A stretch of DNA of 64,000 bases, from the NCBI GenBank assembly GCA_014529385.2, contig CM043961.1:14152978-14216977 (forward strand), in the 5' to 3' direction. The DNA is from Adiantum capillus-veneris (lineage: Eukaryota > Streptophyta > Polypodiopsida > Polypodiales > Pteridaceae). Below the pieces are notes generated by a model. It was not told the origin of the DNA, did not search any database, and worked only from the letters and a program-made list of their open reading frames with translations. Of this stretch, positions 50,686 through 61,530 are shown piece after piece. Positions within the stretch are counted from its first letter, which is position 1; each line of letters begins with the position of its first letter. A program made the position numbers and the translations under genes.

Positions 50686-51200
50686 CTCCACAGAATCTGG
50701 CCAAACTTTCCAGATTGCTTCTAGAGAGTTTGTTGATTCCTTTGATCCACAAATTTTTGAATTTGGATCAATTTTGAGATCTCTACCATCAAATTTTCAC
50801 AATTTCAAAGTTATGGTCATTTCGGCCAAAATATGGTTTTCACCATTTTTCCCTCAATATTTTAGCCCAAATTTGATGGTGATAGTTTCTACTTACCCTA
50901 CTCCTAAGTACTGAAATGAAACATGAAACAGAAAAAAATTGAACGGTACAAAATAAAGTCAAAATGGAAAACGGTACAGCACTCTAAAAGCATAGAGAAA
51001 ATCGAAGAATGAAATGTTTTTGGCTATCTCACTCACAACCCTATTTACTTTTCAAGAATAGACATAGCAAGTCCTCGACTTCTAGACTCTATCAAGCACT
51101 AAACCCAGTGTTTAGCCGATTCACTGCTAAAGTGTAAATGAAATTGAGAGCAAGTCTCCAAAAAAGAACGCACTGGGTCACTCACCATCTAAGGATCATA
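50686..51200 (-). other. RE-A leader between primer site and array
   Basis: No ORF or repeat of note apart from a last TTTTTGAATTTGGATC block at about 50755. Confidence 0.45.
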
Positions 51201-51218
51201 TCCCCGGTAGCGGCGCCA
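51201..51218 (-). promoter_or_regulatory. RE-A primer-binding site, tRNA-Asp-like
   Basis: The minus strand reads TGGCGCCGCTACCGGGGA, one base from the LTR end. From memory this differs at two of 18 positions from the complement of the plant tRNA-Asp(GTC) 3' end, a primer reported for Athila-type elements. Confidence 0.75.
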
Positions 51219-51219
51219 A

Positions 51220-52134
51220 TGTTAGCAGGTCTCTATGACGGACGTCTGCAACATAGCTTTTAGGCACTAACATAATGTCAATACTCAGGGAAAGCGAATC
51301 GGATGGGACACGAAGACTCTATGAGATCGTTAATCTCACGAAGTGAACCTTAACACAACAACTCTATAAGCAAACCAACACTCAATGATCGGGAAATCTG
51401 CCTATGTTCTTTCTCACAGCTGTAGGCCACAGCTGTAGGCCATCATGCCATTTTGGCACTCGAACAGACTCAAAATGCAACGAAACTTTAGGAGGAGGTC
51501 TAGGATACCTAGGGGCATTATCCTAGCAAGTCTGGTGCAATCCGACAAGGTACCAAAATCACGATCCATCATGAAAAAGGTCCTGAAAACTGCAACAGAT
51601 CAGTCTAAAAAGGTCGCCCTATGGTCTAGGAACACTCTCCTATGGCCAAAACGACTATAAACAATGATTTAGGCACTCAAATTTGCAATTACAGCTCACA
51701 GACGTGTAGTCATAAACCACACCAAAACTGACAATGCTTACACTTAATTTAAAGAGCAAAGAGAGAGGAACACAATGCAAATTTCGGAATTGAAAACTGA
51801 TTACCCATTCATTGGTAGCGTCGATTACAAGGTGGAGCTGCTCGTAGCTTTACCGTACGTACGAGAGAGCTCTTTCCTTCTCTAAAGATAAGCCTCCCTT
51901 TACATTAAAGTTATTGACCTTGATACCTAGGGATTTCTAAATGGCCAGTGGCCAACTCACATGGACCTTTACAAATATCATGACAACATTACAACTCAGG
52001 GAATTGATCCACTACTCTAGAGTCTGGATTACACAGAGTATTACTACACTAGCTCGACAAAATAATAAACTACAAGTGGGGTGTCCGGCTACGTGTCCGA
52101 CCCTGTGGACACCCGCTTGATATGTCCTAAAACA
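51220..52134 (-). repeat. RE-A 5' LTR
   Basis: 915 bp, TGTTAGCAGG to AAAACA, followed by the AGCCT duplication. It has the same ATCACGATCCAT half-site as the other LTR (about 51556-51567). Confidence 0.92.
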
Positions 52135-52139
52135 AGCCT

Positions 52140-52223
52140 TTTTTGCATTTTGATTGCACTCCATGCACTTGGCACCCTATATTTAGCACATTTTGTATGT
52201 TATTGATACCTCTACAACTTCTC

Positions 52224-52260
<37 letters not shown>

Positions 52261-53039
52261 TCTCTCTAGGAATTGCCCCTTTTCCCTAAAAGAACAAACC
52301 CTCATATAAAGAGACTCGCCCCCTTTACGGCTGTGGGAACCCACCCTTTGCAAGTGTCATGTCATCAACTACATTGTGCAGCCCTCCAACAATAGACAAC
52401 CACAACTCCAACACTAATAGTGCCAATGCATAGCAGGGCCACTGGGAACCACCAACAACTCCAACGTGAAGTAACGGGACTCCAATGCCAAGAGCACAAA
52501 GCTCTCCCTGTCCCACTTGCTGCTCAACACTCTGTTCTTTATATTGTGCACCCATCATACCATCTCTCTCATTTGGGATTATGCCCTATGACACATGGCG
52601 GACATAGAGTGCATGGCCCTCCAAATTCCCCAAAAACTTCAAGAAAAAAAACTTTTTGCCCCAACTTTGAACAAATGCCATTTGATACCTATGACTCTAG
52701 TTCCCAAGCCATTAGATCATAGTGGAAACCATACTTTTCTACTCTAGTCCATATAGACCCCGTTGCTTTTTTATTTTGCCAAGCACTCGAACTGATCGCT
52801 AGACAATATAAACACACTATATACAATGTACACACACACTTTTCAATTCAAAAAAATAAAAATGAAAGAAAATATATCTTTTTCTATTATATAAATAATA
52901 TTAATTAAAAATCATCATTAACAAAAAAGATAACGACATTTGATCATTATAAGAAATATTTATTTTGATTTATGCTCTTTTATAACTAGTTTTGTTAAAT
53001 TTGTGTAAATAAATTTAAAACTTAAGAAATTATATTGTT
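52140..53039. other. Flank of RE-A, no gene
   Basis: Contains a CT microsatellite at about 52228-52257 and A/T-rich sequence from 52800. The short ORFs show no coding character. Confidence 0.5.
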
Positions 53040-53560
53040 ATTCGCTTAGTGCTAGTCATGCAGGTCTAATCTGTATTAGGGCTTGCCGCTTAAAGCTAGC
53101 CGCTTAGGTATTTAGTAGCTTAGCCGCTCAAGGCAAACTACTCTGTATTTAGGCCGTTCAGGCTTTACGCATAGGGCTAGCCACTTAGTGTTAGCCACCT
53201 CCAACTAGCCATTTAGGGCTAGTCGCATAGGTATTCAATTGCTTAGCCGCATATGTGCATCGCTTAGTCCTACCCCCTTCTTTATTTAGCCGCTTAGCCG
53301 CTTAGGACTAGTCGCATAGGGCTAATCAGTCTTCACAACGCTTAATTAGGGTTGGCTGCTTAGGGTCATCCTTTTAGGTGTTTAGTCACTTAGCCACACC
53401 GCTTAGCTCCAACCGTTTTGTTATTTATCCGTTTAGCCGCTTAACTGAGGCTAGTCACTTACGAAAAATCGATATTCAGACCGCTTAAGACTTATCGCTT
53501 AGGGACTCCTGCTTAGGGCTAGCTGCTTATGTTAAGAGCCTCTTTGCCATCAAAATGTTT
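53040..53560. repeat. Degenerate CCGCTTAGGGCTAG minisatellite
   Basis: About 500 bp built from variants of CCGCTTAGGGCTAGTCGCTT. Although it contains TTAGGG, the period and variants differ from plant telomere repeats (TTTAGGG). Confidence 0.7.
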
Positions 53561-53614
53561 AAGACTACCTACTTTGTTACTTAGGTAGGGTTAGTCGCTT
53601 ATGTGTTTGGTCGT

Positions 53615-54420
53615 ATGAACAGTGATATAGGCAATTAGCAATAAAGACGAGATTATTACTAGATGGTTCTGATATCCGTGCATCTCTAGATTGAGGTGTG
53701 CGGAGATCCAACATGGCTAGAGAATGTAAGGTTGTTAGATCTAGTGACAAGTGGTAGAAAAACCACACACGAACTTCAAAAATACAATGGTCTTCGTAAA
53801 CGGCTTGTATACTTCAAAGACCTCGATAGACTTTGACAAACGAAGTAAAATAACGCAAACGATCTTCTCTAGCGCACATAGGCTTCAAAAATTCATACAG
53901 ATTTCAAAAACAGACTTATAACAAACCCTAATATATAGGCATTGACTAATAAAGACGAGATTATTACGCGGTGGTCCTGATCTTTGTACACTTCTAGACC
54001 AAAGTGTGCAGAGATCGGGCATGGAAAGAGAATGTGAGGTTGTTAGAGCTAGTGGAAAATGGTATAAAAACCACAAACGGACTTTAGAAATGCAATGGTC
54101 TTCAGAAATGACTTGTGTACTTCAAAAATGCAAACAGACTTCAATAGCGCACATAGACTTAAAAAATGCAAACAGATTTCAAAAAGAGACTTATGCTAAA
54201 CCCTAATATATAAGCATTGACCAATAAAGAGGAGATTATTACCCAGTTGTTCTGATCTTTGTGCACCTTTAGACCCAAGTGTACAGAGATTGGGCATGGC
54301 TAGAGAATGTGAGGCTGTTAGAGCTAGTGGAAAACGGTAGAAAAACCGCAAATGGACATCAGAAATGCAATGATCTTTAGAAACAACTTGTGTACTTGAA
54401 AAACGAAAACAGATTTTGTC
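53615..54420 (+). repeat. Three tandem units of about 290 bp related to the CACTA elements
   Basis: Units begin at about 53625, 53935 and 54215 with AATAAAGACGAGATTATTAC-like sequence and continue through TAGAGAATGTGAGG and a block with repeated AAAAACCAC and ACTTCA motifs. The first about 110 bp of the unit also occurs at 55260-55370 (inverted) and 60015-60125, next to the CACTA transposase pieces. Confidence 0.75.
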
Positions 54421-54659
54421 GTTCTGTTTGATCTTGACTCATCTAATAGTCGAAGGGATTCTAGTTGCATAAGTCAAATCAATAACTACATTGCCCCTGT
54501 GTGTATTTGAAGAAACCCTAGACCCCATTGATCCCATGGGCACTGCATTCAAGAATCATTGGTGCCCAAATGAATCTTCCACTCTCATTCTTCCTGGATT
54601 CACATAGCCAGTTTCTGGTCTCATTTGAGTCATCGTGGGATTAACTTGCTCGGGATTTA

Positions 54660-55170
54660 CATAGTCAATCTAGACACACTTGCTCCATCATACAATGGCG
54701 TATTAGCTTCACTTTTCATATCATCATAGATAAGCCTTTCTAAATCCATGATTGTCTCGATCATTTCATCGATTTTGGGCTCAAACATTGCCTTGTTGGG
54801 AATGTGGTTTGCATGATCAGCTGTTAGAGGCTACATCTTGTGGCCTACCGTATGCTGCTTGACCAAAGCGCCTACGAGCACGTCTATTGGGTTGCAAGAT
54901 TGTTGTCTATTGGCCAGTGTCAGAGTCCGACGAGTTATAATTGGCAACAACTCGATCTATAATATATGGATCAAACTCGCCAAATTCGCGATCGTGCTGC
55001 AAAGAAACGCGTCTTGTCCGTTGCACAACATGTTTGCATTGATTACAAGGACATAAGATCCTTGTTGAAAGACAAATGTTTCGGTTGGACGGCCCCACAT
55101 CCTCGTCACTACTCATAATGAATGTAGAAACCTTATAACCTGGACATATATTTAATCTTCTATTGTCATC
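54660..55170 (-). pseudogene. CACTA-L transposase N-terminal region, broken
   Basis: The minus strand reads ILCPCNQCKHV, the CPC-x2-C pattern of the transposase-associated domain of plant En/Spm proteins, then SLQHDREFGEFDPYI and, after a stop, LERLIYDDMKSEANTPLYDG, which fits the region before the TNP2 catalytic domain. Several stops interrupt it. A longer piece of the same gene is at 60254-61500 in the opposite orientation. Confidence 0.6.
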
Positions 55171-55176
55171 CTCAGT

Positions 55177-55179
<3 letters not shown>

Positions 55180-55243
<64 letters not shown>
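55180..55243. repeat. (CT)n microsatellite in CACTA-L
   Basis: About 64 bp of uninterrupted CT, in the same relative position as the GA run at 60149-60247 of CACTA-R. Confidence 0.95.
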
Positions 55244-55246
<3 letters not shown>

Positions 55247-55799
55247 TTCACACTGCAACCTACCTCACATTCTCTAGTCATGTCCAAACCCCACACACCT
55301 TGGTCTAGAGGTGCACGGAGATTAGTACCACCGGGTTATAATCGCGTCTTTATTGGTCAATGCCTATATTTGTGGGTACGAGAAATCTACACACCCACAT
55401 CTACATGACAGTGCATGTAGTGGACAAAACCCCTTTGCCTCTTCTCTAGTTGTAGCAATTCACAGCATCTTAACATCTCTTCACAATAGATCCTTGTTTA
55501 AGGGATTACTTAGTACATTACATGTTGGCATCCAATCTGAGTATCATGCAGTCAAAAGCTTTCCAACTTAAGGTCGCATCCATAGAGAGGAAGAGAGGGA
55601 TCCCCATTCGCCTAACTCTAATTTTTTTCCGTACTCTTGAAGGTAGACTTTAATATAGAAACTAAATCCAAAATCTAATTTTCAATCTAACCTAATTAAA
55701 CATATGGTGATTTTGAGCTAATTGAACATGGTTAGTGGGTGAGTTAATAGTTGTCGAATTTGGATGGGAATATACATATTGTTTTGTACCTAGTGTTTG

Positions 55800-56400
55800 C
55801 TCTTTGGGCAGAGCCTTCATTGTCATGCCCTAAAATCTAACCTAAATTTAATCTAATCTAATCTTAAATCTACATATAATCTAATCTTAAACTCAGCATA
55901 AACCTAAATCTAATCTAATCTTAAATCTAACATAAAGCTAAATGTAATCTAACTTAAATCTAAATCTATTTTAATCTTAAATCTAGCCTAGCTAACCTTA
56001 AATCTTGCCTTAATCTTAAATCTAACAAAAATCTAAATCTAATCTAATCTTAAACTCAACCTCAACCTAATCTTAAATCCTAAACCTAAATGTAATCTAG
56101 CTTAAATTTAAATCCAATCTAATCTTAAATCTAACCTAGCTAATTTAAAATCTTGTTGTAATTTTGAATCAAACTAAATCTAAATCTAACCTGATCTTAA
56201 ACTCAACATAAACCTAAATCTAAATGTAATCTAACCTAATCTTAAATATAATTTAAATCTTAACCTAATCTTAAGTTTAACCTAATTTTAAATTTAGCAT
56301 GAATTTTAAGTATAAGTTATATGTAATCTAACTTAATCTTAGATCTTAATCTAACCTAATCTTAAATGTAATTTTAAATTTAACCTACCCCTAAATCTTA
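55800..56400. repeat. TAATCTAATCTTAAATCTAAC repeats of CACTA-L
   Basis: Degenerate short A/T-rich repeats over 600 bp; their reverse complement fills 58610-59100 in CACTA-R. Confidence 0.85.
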
Positions 56401-56431
56401 ATATAACGTTTCTTTTCATATTTTCTCTACT

Positions 56432-56436
<5 letters not shown>

Positions 56437-56476
<40 letters not shown>

Positions 56477-56530
56477 TTTTCTCCCCTTACCTGTCTCTTT
56501 TCGTTTTCTCTCCTTCTCTCTCTCTTTGGG

Positions 56531-56604
<74 letters not shown>

Positions 56605-56707
56605 GACACAATGTCTGTGTGTGAGAGAGAGAGAGAGGAAGGGAACAAGAGAGAGAGGAGAGGGAAGGAGCATACCTAGCTCTCCTTCATCTCCTCGTGT
56701 GTGTGTG

Positions 56708-56731
<24 letters not shown>
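56437..56731. repeat. (CT)n blocks and a 22-base G run
   Basis: CT tracts at about 56437-56474 and 56537-56600 precede a run of 22 G at 56710-56731 that could form a G-quadruplex. The G run has no counterpart in the matching part of CACTA-R (58390-58420). Confidence 0.9.
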
Positions 56732-56739
<8 letters not shown>

Positions 56740-56905
56740 AGAGAGGGAGAGCGTGGGTTTACCTGTTTCTCTAGAGCGTTGAAACTCAGATCTGAGACCT
56801 GAGTTTTTGACGCTCTCGATTTACTTTTTACCCCTATCGACGTCGCTATGGGCGTCGCTATGCAACAAAGGAAATAGTGACGCCTTGGATTTTCACTTTT
56901 GAGTC

Positions 56906-56933
56906 TCGCTAATGTGAAGTACCTCTTGTAGTG
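56906..56933 (-). repeat. CACTA-L terminal inverted repeat
   Basis: A perfect 28-bp match, inverted, to 58169-58196; homology continues inward for more than 100 bp with GCGACGC motifs. Confidence 0.85.
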
Positions 56934-58168
56934 TGACTTTGTAAATGCATGTCGAAAAAAATTTGAAAAATTTGTATCCGATTTCTTTGCCTAACTGTTG
57001 CAATCCGTGCTTGTCAGTGGTGGTCGATGAAGTATGTCATCATATATACCTCCAATGGTCAATAATGTCAGAATTTGGTAGTTATAGCCCTTTGAATATG
57101 TTGCAATTGCTTGAAATTGTTGCTATTTGATAGACATTACTAGAATCTGGTTCTCTTTGGCCTTTGGCAAAAAAAGAAAATTAAGTTGAAACTTTAACGA
57201 TGGCTTCAGCCTTGTCTTCAAAAAGCAACCTCTTTGATCACCTCAACGAACACTACAAGAGGTCACTTAAATTTCATCGCCAAATTACTGATGTCAATGG
57301 CGAGCGTCGGTATATGTGCAGGTAAGTATGGAGGGAGATGAACATTTTAAAAAATTAAAAATTAAAATTTTGACGCTTGTACCGATGATTTTTCCGGTGC
57401 TTATTTCGATATGTATTCCGATGCCTCTTTCGATATTTGTTCCAGTGCCTGCACCAGTGCCTGTACCAACGGACCCTGTAGAAATCAAATCCGCAGGTCT
57501 TTTCATGCGCATTTCTCTAGTTTGTGTGTCTTTTGTCTTGCTCTCCTCCTCCTCGCCTACTGCAGATATGGTGCCCAACAACTTGCCGAAGGTGAGAATC
57601 TTGCTTGTGGACTACTCCTTAGCATCAAGGTGAGATTCTTTTTAAGTTTGCTTGTAGGTTTAGGGTTTAGGGTTTAACATAGTGTGTGTGTGTGTGTGCA
57701 TTTTGCAGGTTTGAAGATGTTTACAAGACCCTTTCTTGCTCAAATAGGCCGCTTGTGAGTGCTTGAAATTTTTATGCATCTTAAATTAATTTAAAATTAT
57801 ATTGTATATTGACAAAATAAAATTTGATTAATTAGGATTTCAATGCTTAAATTTTTATGCAATTTTGTTTAGAAATTATGCTTTGGAAAAATTTTGTTTT
57901 GAAATTATGGTTTGGGTAATTTTGCTTTGAAATTATGCTTTGGGAAAATTTTGTTTTGAAATTATGCTTTGAAGAAAATTTGTTTCGAAATAATGCTATG
58001 GAAAATTTATTTTTTGAACTTATACTACCATCTCATCATCATCATGCGATTGATGAGGTTTAGGTTATAGATTTCAGTTAGGTTTAGTTTAGGTTACAGG
58101 TTAGGTTAGGGTATAGGTTATATGTTAAGTTATAGTTATAGGCTAGGTTAGGTTAGCTTATAGGCTAG
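56934..58168 (+). other. 1.2-kb segment between two head-to-head CACTA ends
   Basis: It holds exon-like sequence with splice signals (57199-57766), a short TTTAGGG run (about 57661-57676), a minisatellite of about 33 bp (GAAATTATGCTTTGG, 57862-58020) and GGTTAGGTTA repeats (58070-58160). Confidence 0.6.
57199..57766 (+). pseudogene. Gene-like fragment with at least two spliced exons
   Basis: Exon 1 starts at ATG 57199 (MASALSSKSNLFDHLNEHYK and onward), 41 codons ending CAG then GTAAGT. A possible exon 2 begins after CTACTGCAG at about 57563 (YGAQQLAEGENLACGLLLSI) and keeps the frame of exon 1, ending AAG then GTGAGA. A possible exon 3 follows TTTTGCAG at about 57708, with two readable frames and a GTGAGT donor at about 57753. 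The phase from exon 2 to 3 is uncertain. I do not recognise the protein. It may be a captured host gene fragment or an unrelated gene between the transposons. Confidence 0.4.
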
Positions 58169-58196
58169 CACTACAAGAGGTACTTCACATTAGCGA
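58169..58196 (+). repeat. CACTA-R terminal inverted repeat
   Basis: A perfect 28-bp inverted match to 56906-56933. Confidence 0.85.
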
Positions 58197-58495
58197 CGCT
58201 CGCACTGCGACGCTCAAAAGTGAAAATCCATGGCGTCACTATTTTCTTTGTTACATAGCAAAGCCCAACGCAACGATCGCGGATACGGATAAAAAATAAA
58301 CCGAGGGCACCCAAAACTCAGATCTCAGATCCGAGTTTCAGCGCTCAAGCGAAAGATGTAAACCCGCGCTCTCCCTCTCTCTCTCTTTCTTCCACGCACA
58401 CACACACACACACACACGAGGAGAGGAAGGAGAGAAAAATATGCTCCTTCCCTCTCCTCTCTCTCATGTTCCCTTCCCCTCTTTCTCTCTCTCTC

Positions 58496-58519
<24 letters not shown>

Positions 58520-58528
<9 letters not shown>

Positions 58529-58535
58529 TTGTGTC

Positions 58536-58582
<47 letters not shown>
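58520..58582. repeat. (GA)n microsatellite and neighbouring CT/CA tracts
   Basis: CT and CA tracts lie at 58370-58530, followed by a GA run. Confidence 0.95.
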
Positions 58583-58585
<3 letters not shown>

Positions 58586-59204
58586 AGTAGAGAAAATATG
58601 AAATAAAATGTTATATTAAGATTTAGAGTTAGGTTAGATTTAAAATTACATTTAAAATTAAGCTAGATTAAGATCTAAAATTAAGCTAGATTTAGATCTA
58701 ACATTAAGTTATGCTAAATTTAAAATTAGGTTAGACTTAAGATTAGGTTAAGATTTAATTTAGATTTAAGATTAGGTTAGATTTAGGTTTATGTTGAGTT
58801 TAAGATTAGGTTAGATTTAAATTTACGTTAGATTTAAAATTAAGGCAAGATTTGATTAGGTAGGTTAGATCTAAGTTAGATTACATTTAGGTTTAGGATT
58901 TTAGATTGGAATAGAGTAAGGTTTATGTTGATCGAGTTTAAGATTAGATTAGATTAAGATTTAAGATTAAGACAAGATTTAAGGTTAGATTAGATTTACA
59001 TTTAAGTTAGATTACATTTAGGTTTAGGTTAGATTTAAGATTAGATTAGATTTAGGTTTATGTTGAGTTTAAGATTAGATTAGATTAGATTTAGGTTAGA
59101 TTTTAGAGCATGTCAATGAAGGCTTTGCCCAAAGAGCAAACACTAGGTACACATTGCAAGTGCATGCACTATGTGTGTAGGGAGGAGCATAGGTGTGTGT
59201 GATG

Positions 59205-59300
59205 GGCTCAATAGCTGGTGTGGTATAACGGTTATAGTGATAGTCTTTAGCATAAGGATTATAGTAGTAGGGTTGAAGTCCGCCTGGCTCAAGGGGTGGT
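59205..59300 (+). other. tRNA-like (SINE head-like) segment
   Basis: TGGTATAACGG at 59221-59231 fits the Pol III A-box consensus, and GGTTGAAGTCC at 59271-59281 fits the B box with one mismatch; their spacing of about 40 bp is normal for a tRNA. A full cloverleaf is not evident. The segment is absent from the matching place in CACTA-L, so it may be an inserted tRNA-derived SINE. Confidence 0.4.
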
Positions 59301-59416
59301 GATGGGTCCTTCACTCAATAGTCTACACCCTTGCATGTTGTATAACGCTCTTTTGATTTTGCGCTCACAACTTGGGAAATCCATGGCCACTTGCAGCTCC
59401 ACCACCTGGTTTTTCG

Positions 59417-59720
<304 letters not shown>

Positions 59721-60145
59721 TTGAAAATTCTGAGTTATCTACTTGCCTCTTCCATCACTCAAGTTGAATAGAAAAAAAACGCGTTCTGATGCTTCCTAGC
59801 CTTTAAACATTCCAAAGCTACAAGCACCTTCAAGCTCTACGTCAAAAAAGAGAGAGATGGTTGGGCTTCTTGTAGTCTTAGCTTTCCTTGCAAGATCAAT
59901 CATCCACTACTGTGAAGAGATGTTAAGATGCTATGAATTGCTACAGCAGAGGCAAAGGGGTTTTTTCCACTGCATGCACTATCACGTAGAGGTGGGTGTC
60001 TAGATTTTTTATACCCACAAATATAGGCATTTACCAATAAATACGAGATTATAACCTGGTGGTTCTGATCTCCATGCACCTCTAGACCGAGGTGTGCGAG
60101 GGGATCGGACATGACTAGAGAATGTGAGGTAGTTTACAGTGTGAA

Positions 60146-60250
<105 letters not shown>

Positions 60251-60253
60251 AAG

Positions 60254-60658
60254 ATGGAGGATGCCAATAGAAGATTAAATTTATGTCCAAGTTATAAGGT
60301 TTTTACATCCATTATGAGTAGTGACGAGGATGTGGGGCCGTCCAACCGAAACACCTATCTCTTAACAAGGATCTTATGTCCTTGTAATCAATGCAAGCAC
60401 TTGCTCAATCCAATGCATATATTCAAGAATGTGGGTAATCTGTTGGGGGACCATCTGAACAGCAAGAAATATACTTTGGGAGCCAGGGTTGACCTTAGAA
60501 ATGTGGATCATATGGAGCAATATTGGCCGCAGACAGCATCCGATGGATCGATAAAACTCCCTAAAGCGCCATGGATTTTGACAGGAGCCCAAGAACGCAA
60601 AGCAAAAGATACCATTCGATCTGTGCAGACCACCACTGGCATAATGCACTCGTTCTGA
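60254..60658 (+). pseudogene. CACTA-R transposase remnant, internally deleted
   Basis: ATG 60254 opens MEDANRRLNLCPSYKVF, then ILCPCNQCKHLL (transposase-associated domain), joined directly to PMHIFKNVGNLLG, which matches the start of the DUF4218 region of plant TNP2 transposases (typically MH-x-EKNV). The whole central catalytic part is missing between these two, so this copy cannot encode an active enzyme. The homologous start is at 55160 in CACTA-L. Confidence 0.65.
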
Positions 60659-61505
60659 ACGTGTTTCACTAAAGAAGGAAAGCTTACCGGTTTGAAGTCA
60701 CACAACTGGTATAAAATGTGTCAGGCATGTTTGAAGTGGAATATATCATAGTGGGAATTGTGTAACAAATTCGTGTGTGGACTTTAATAACATTGCTAGA
60801 TGTGTTTTGCAGTTTATTTTACCAATGGCCATAGAGGGATGTTTGTCTTTTGACGTCCACAACACAATCTACAAACTTGCGAAGTTGGTGCAATGGATCT
60901 CACAAAAGCAGATCAGTGTAGACTCCATACCAATCACCAAACTAAACGCTGTGGAGGTTGTGTGCATGTTTGAGACACACTTTACTACTACCATGCTAAC
61001 CATTCAGGTGCATCTTCTTGTTCACATAGTTGATGAGGTGGAAATAGTTGGCACAATACATTCTAGATGGATGTTCTTTTTAGAAAGTTTCATGAAAACA
61101 CTCATGGGATATGTGCATTAGAAGGAACGTCCGGAGGGTAGCATGGCAGAAGGTTGACTGGTATTAGAGTCCCTAGTTTACATTGGAGAGTGGTTAGATG
61201 GATTTGATAAAGCTCGAGACACACTATGGAAAACCATAGATGATGAGCGCACATCTAGGATTGTCTTGTGCAATCTCGGTGCTGAGAAGAAGATGACGGA
61301 AGATCTAGAGGCTAAAATCAACCAATTTTTCATGCTTCACAATCCATTGATGCAAAAGTGGATTTCACAATACAAGGATGCAAAGCAAGAGCAACAAAGG
61401 ACACGAATCGAGTGGAGACAGGGAAGACGACCGCCAATGCATTATCCAGCGGGTATGGAGAGCCTATGTCATAATAATCAATATCTAATTCTCCTAAATG
61501 ATTTT
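60659..61505 (+). pseudogene. CACTA-R transposase, DUF4218-like part with stops
   Basis: It continues the previous ORF in broken frames: GLKSHNWYKMCQ at about 60690, IQVHLLVHIVDEVEIVG and RWMFFLESFMKTL in 60777-61121, RPEGSMAEG at about 61128, and INQFFMLHNPLMQKWI in 61266-61520. This order is that of the C-terminal half of TNP2-type proteins. At least three stops or shifts separate the pieces. Confidence 0.6.
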
Positions 61506-61530
61506 TTCATGTTAAAGTGATCATTTAATA

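Larger units (their letters stand above)
17246..52134 (-). mobile_element. RE-A: outer Ty3/gypsy element carrying three nested insertions
   Basis: LTRs at 17246-18145 and 51220-52134 both run TGTTAGC...AAACA. The flanks are AGCCT at 17241-17245 and AGCCT at 52135-52139, a perfect 5-bp target duplication. On the minus strand the order is 5' LTR, tRNA-Asp-like primer site, a leader with a palindrome array, a small ORF, gag, first protease, then (after the RE-B insertion) a linker and a degenerate second protease, a polypurine tract and the 3' LTR. RT, RNase H and integrase are absent: the homologous span is about 4 kb in RE-1 but only about 0.35 kb here. RE-A would depend on enzymes from elsewhere. 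LTR divergence looks above 10% in the part compared. Confidence 0.93.
54421..56933 (-). mobile_element. CACTA-L: CACTA transposon fragment, terminus at 56933
   Basis: The right end, read on the minus strand, is CACTACAAGAGGTACTTCAC and onward, a CACTA-type terminal inverted repeat; 28 bp are identical to the end at 58169. Inside follow a CT/GA microsatellite, TAATCTAATCTTAAATC-type repeats (55800-56400) and a transposase 5' part on the minus strand. The other end is not found; it may lie left of 54421 or be lost. Arms of CACTA-L and CACTA-R are inverted copies of each other. Confidence 0.75.

Noticed and set aside
52420-52722. 100-residue ORF as a host gene
   Set aside because: There is no recognisable domain, the composition is uneven and it has no splice or promoter context.
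57661-57676. Interstitial telomere repeat
   Set aside because: Only two or three TTTAGGG units are present, which is common by chance in plant introns and promoters.
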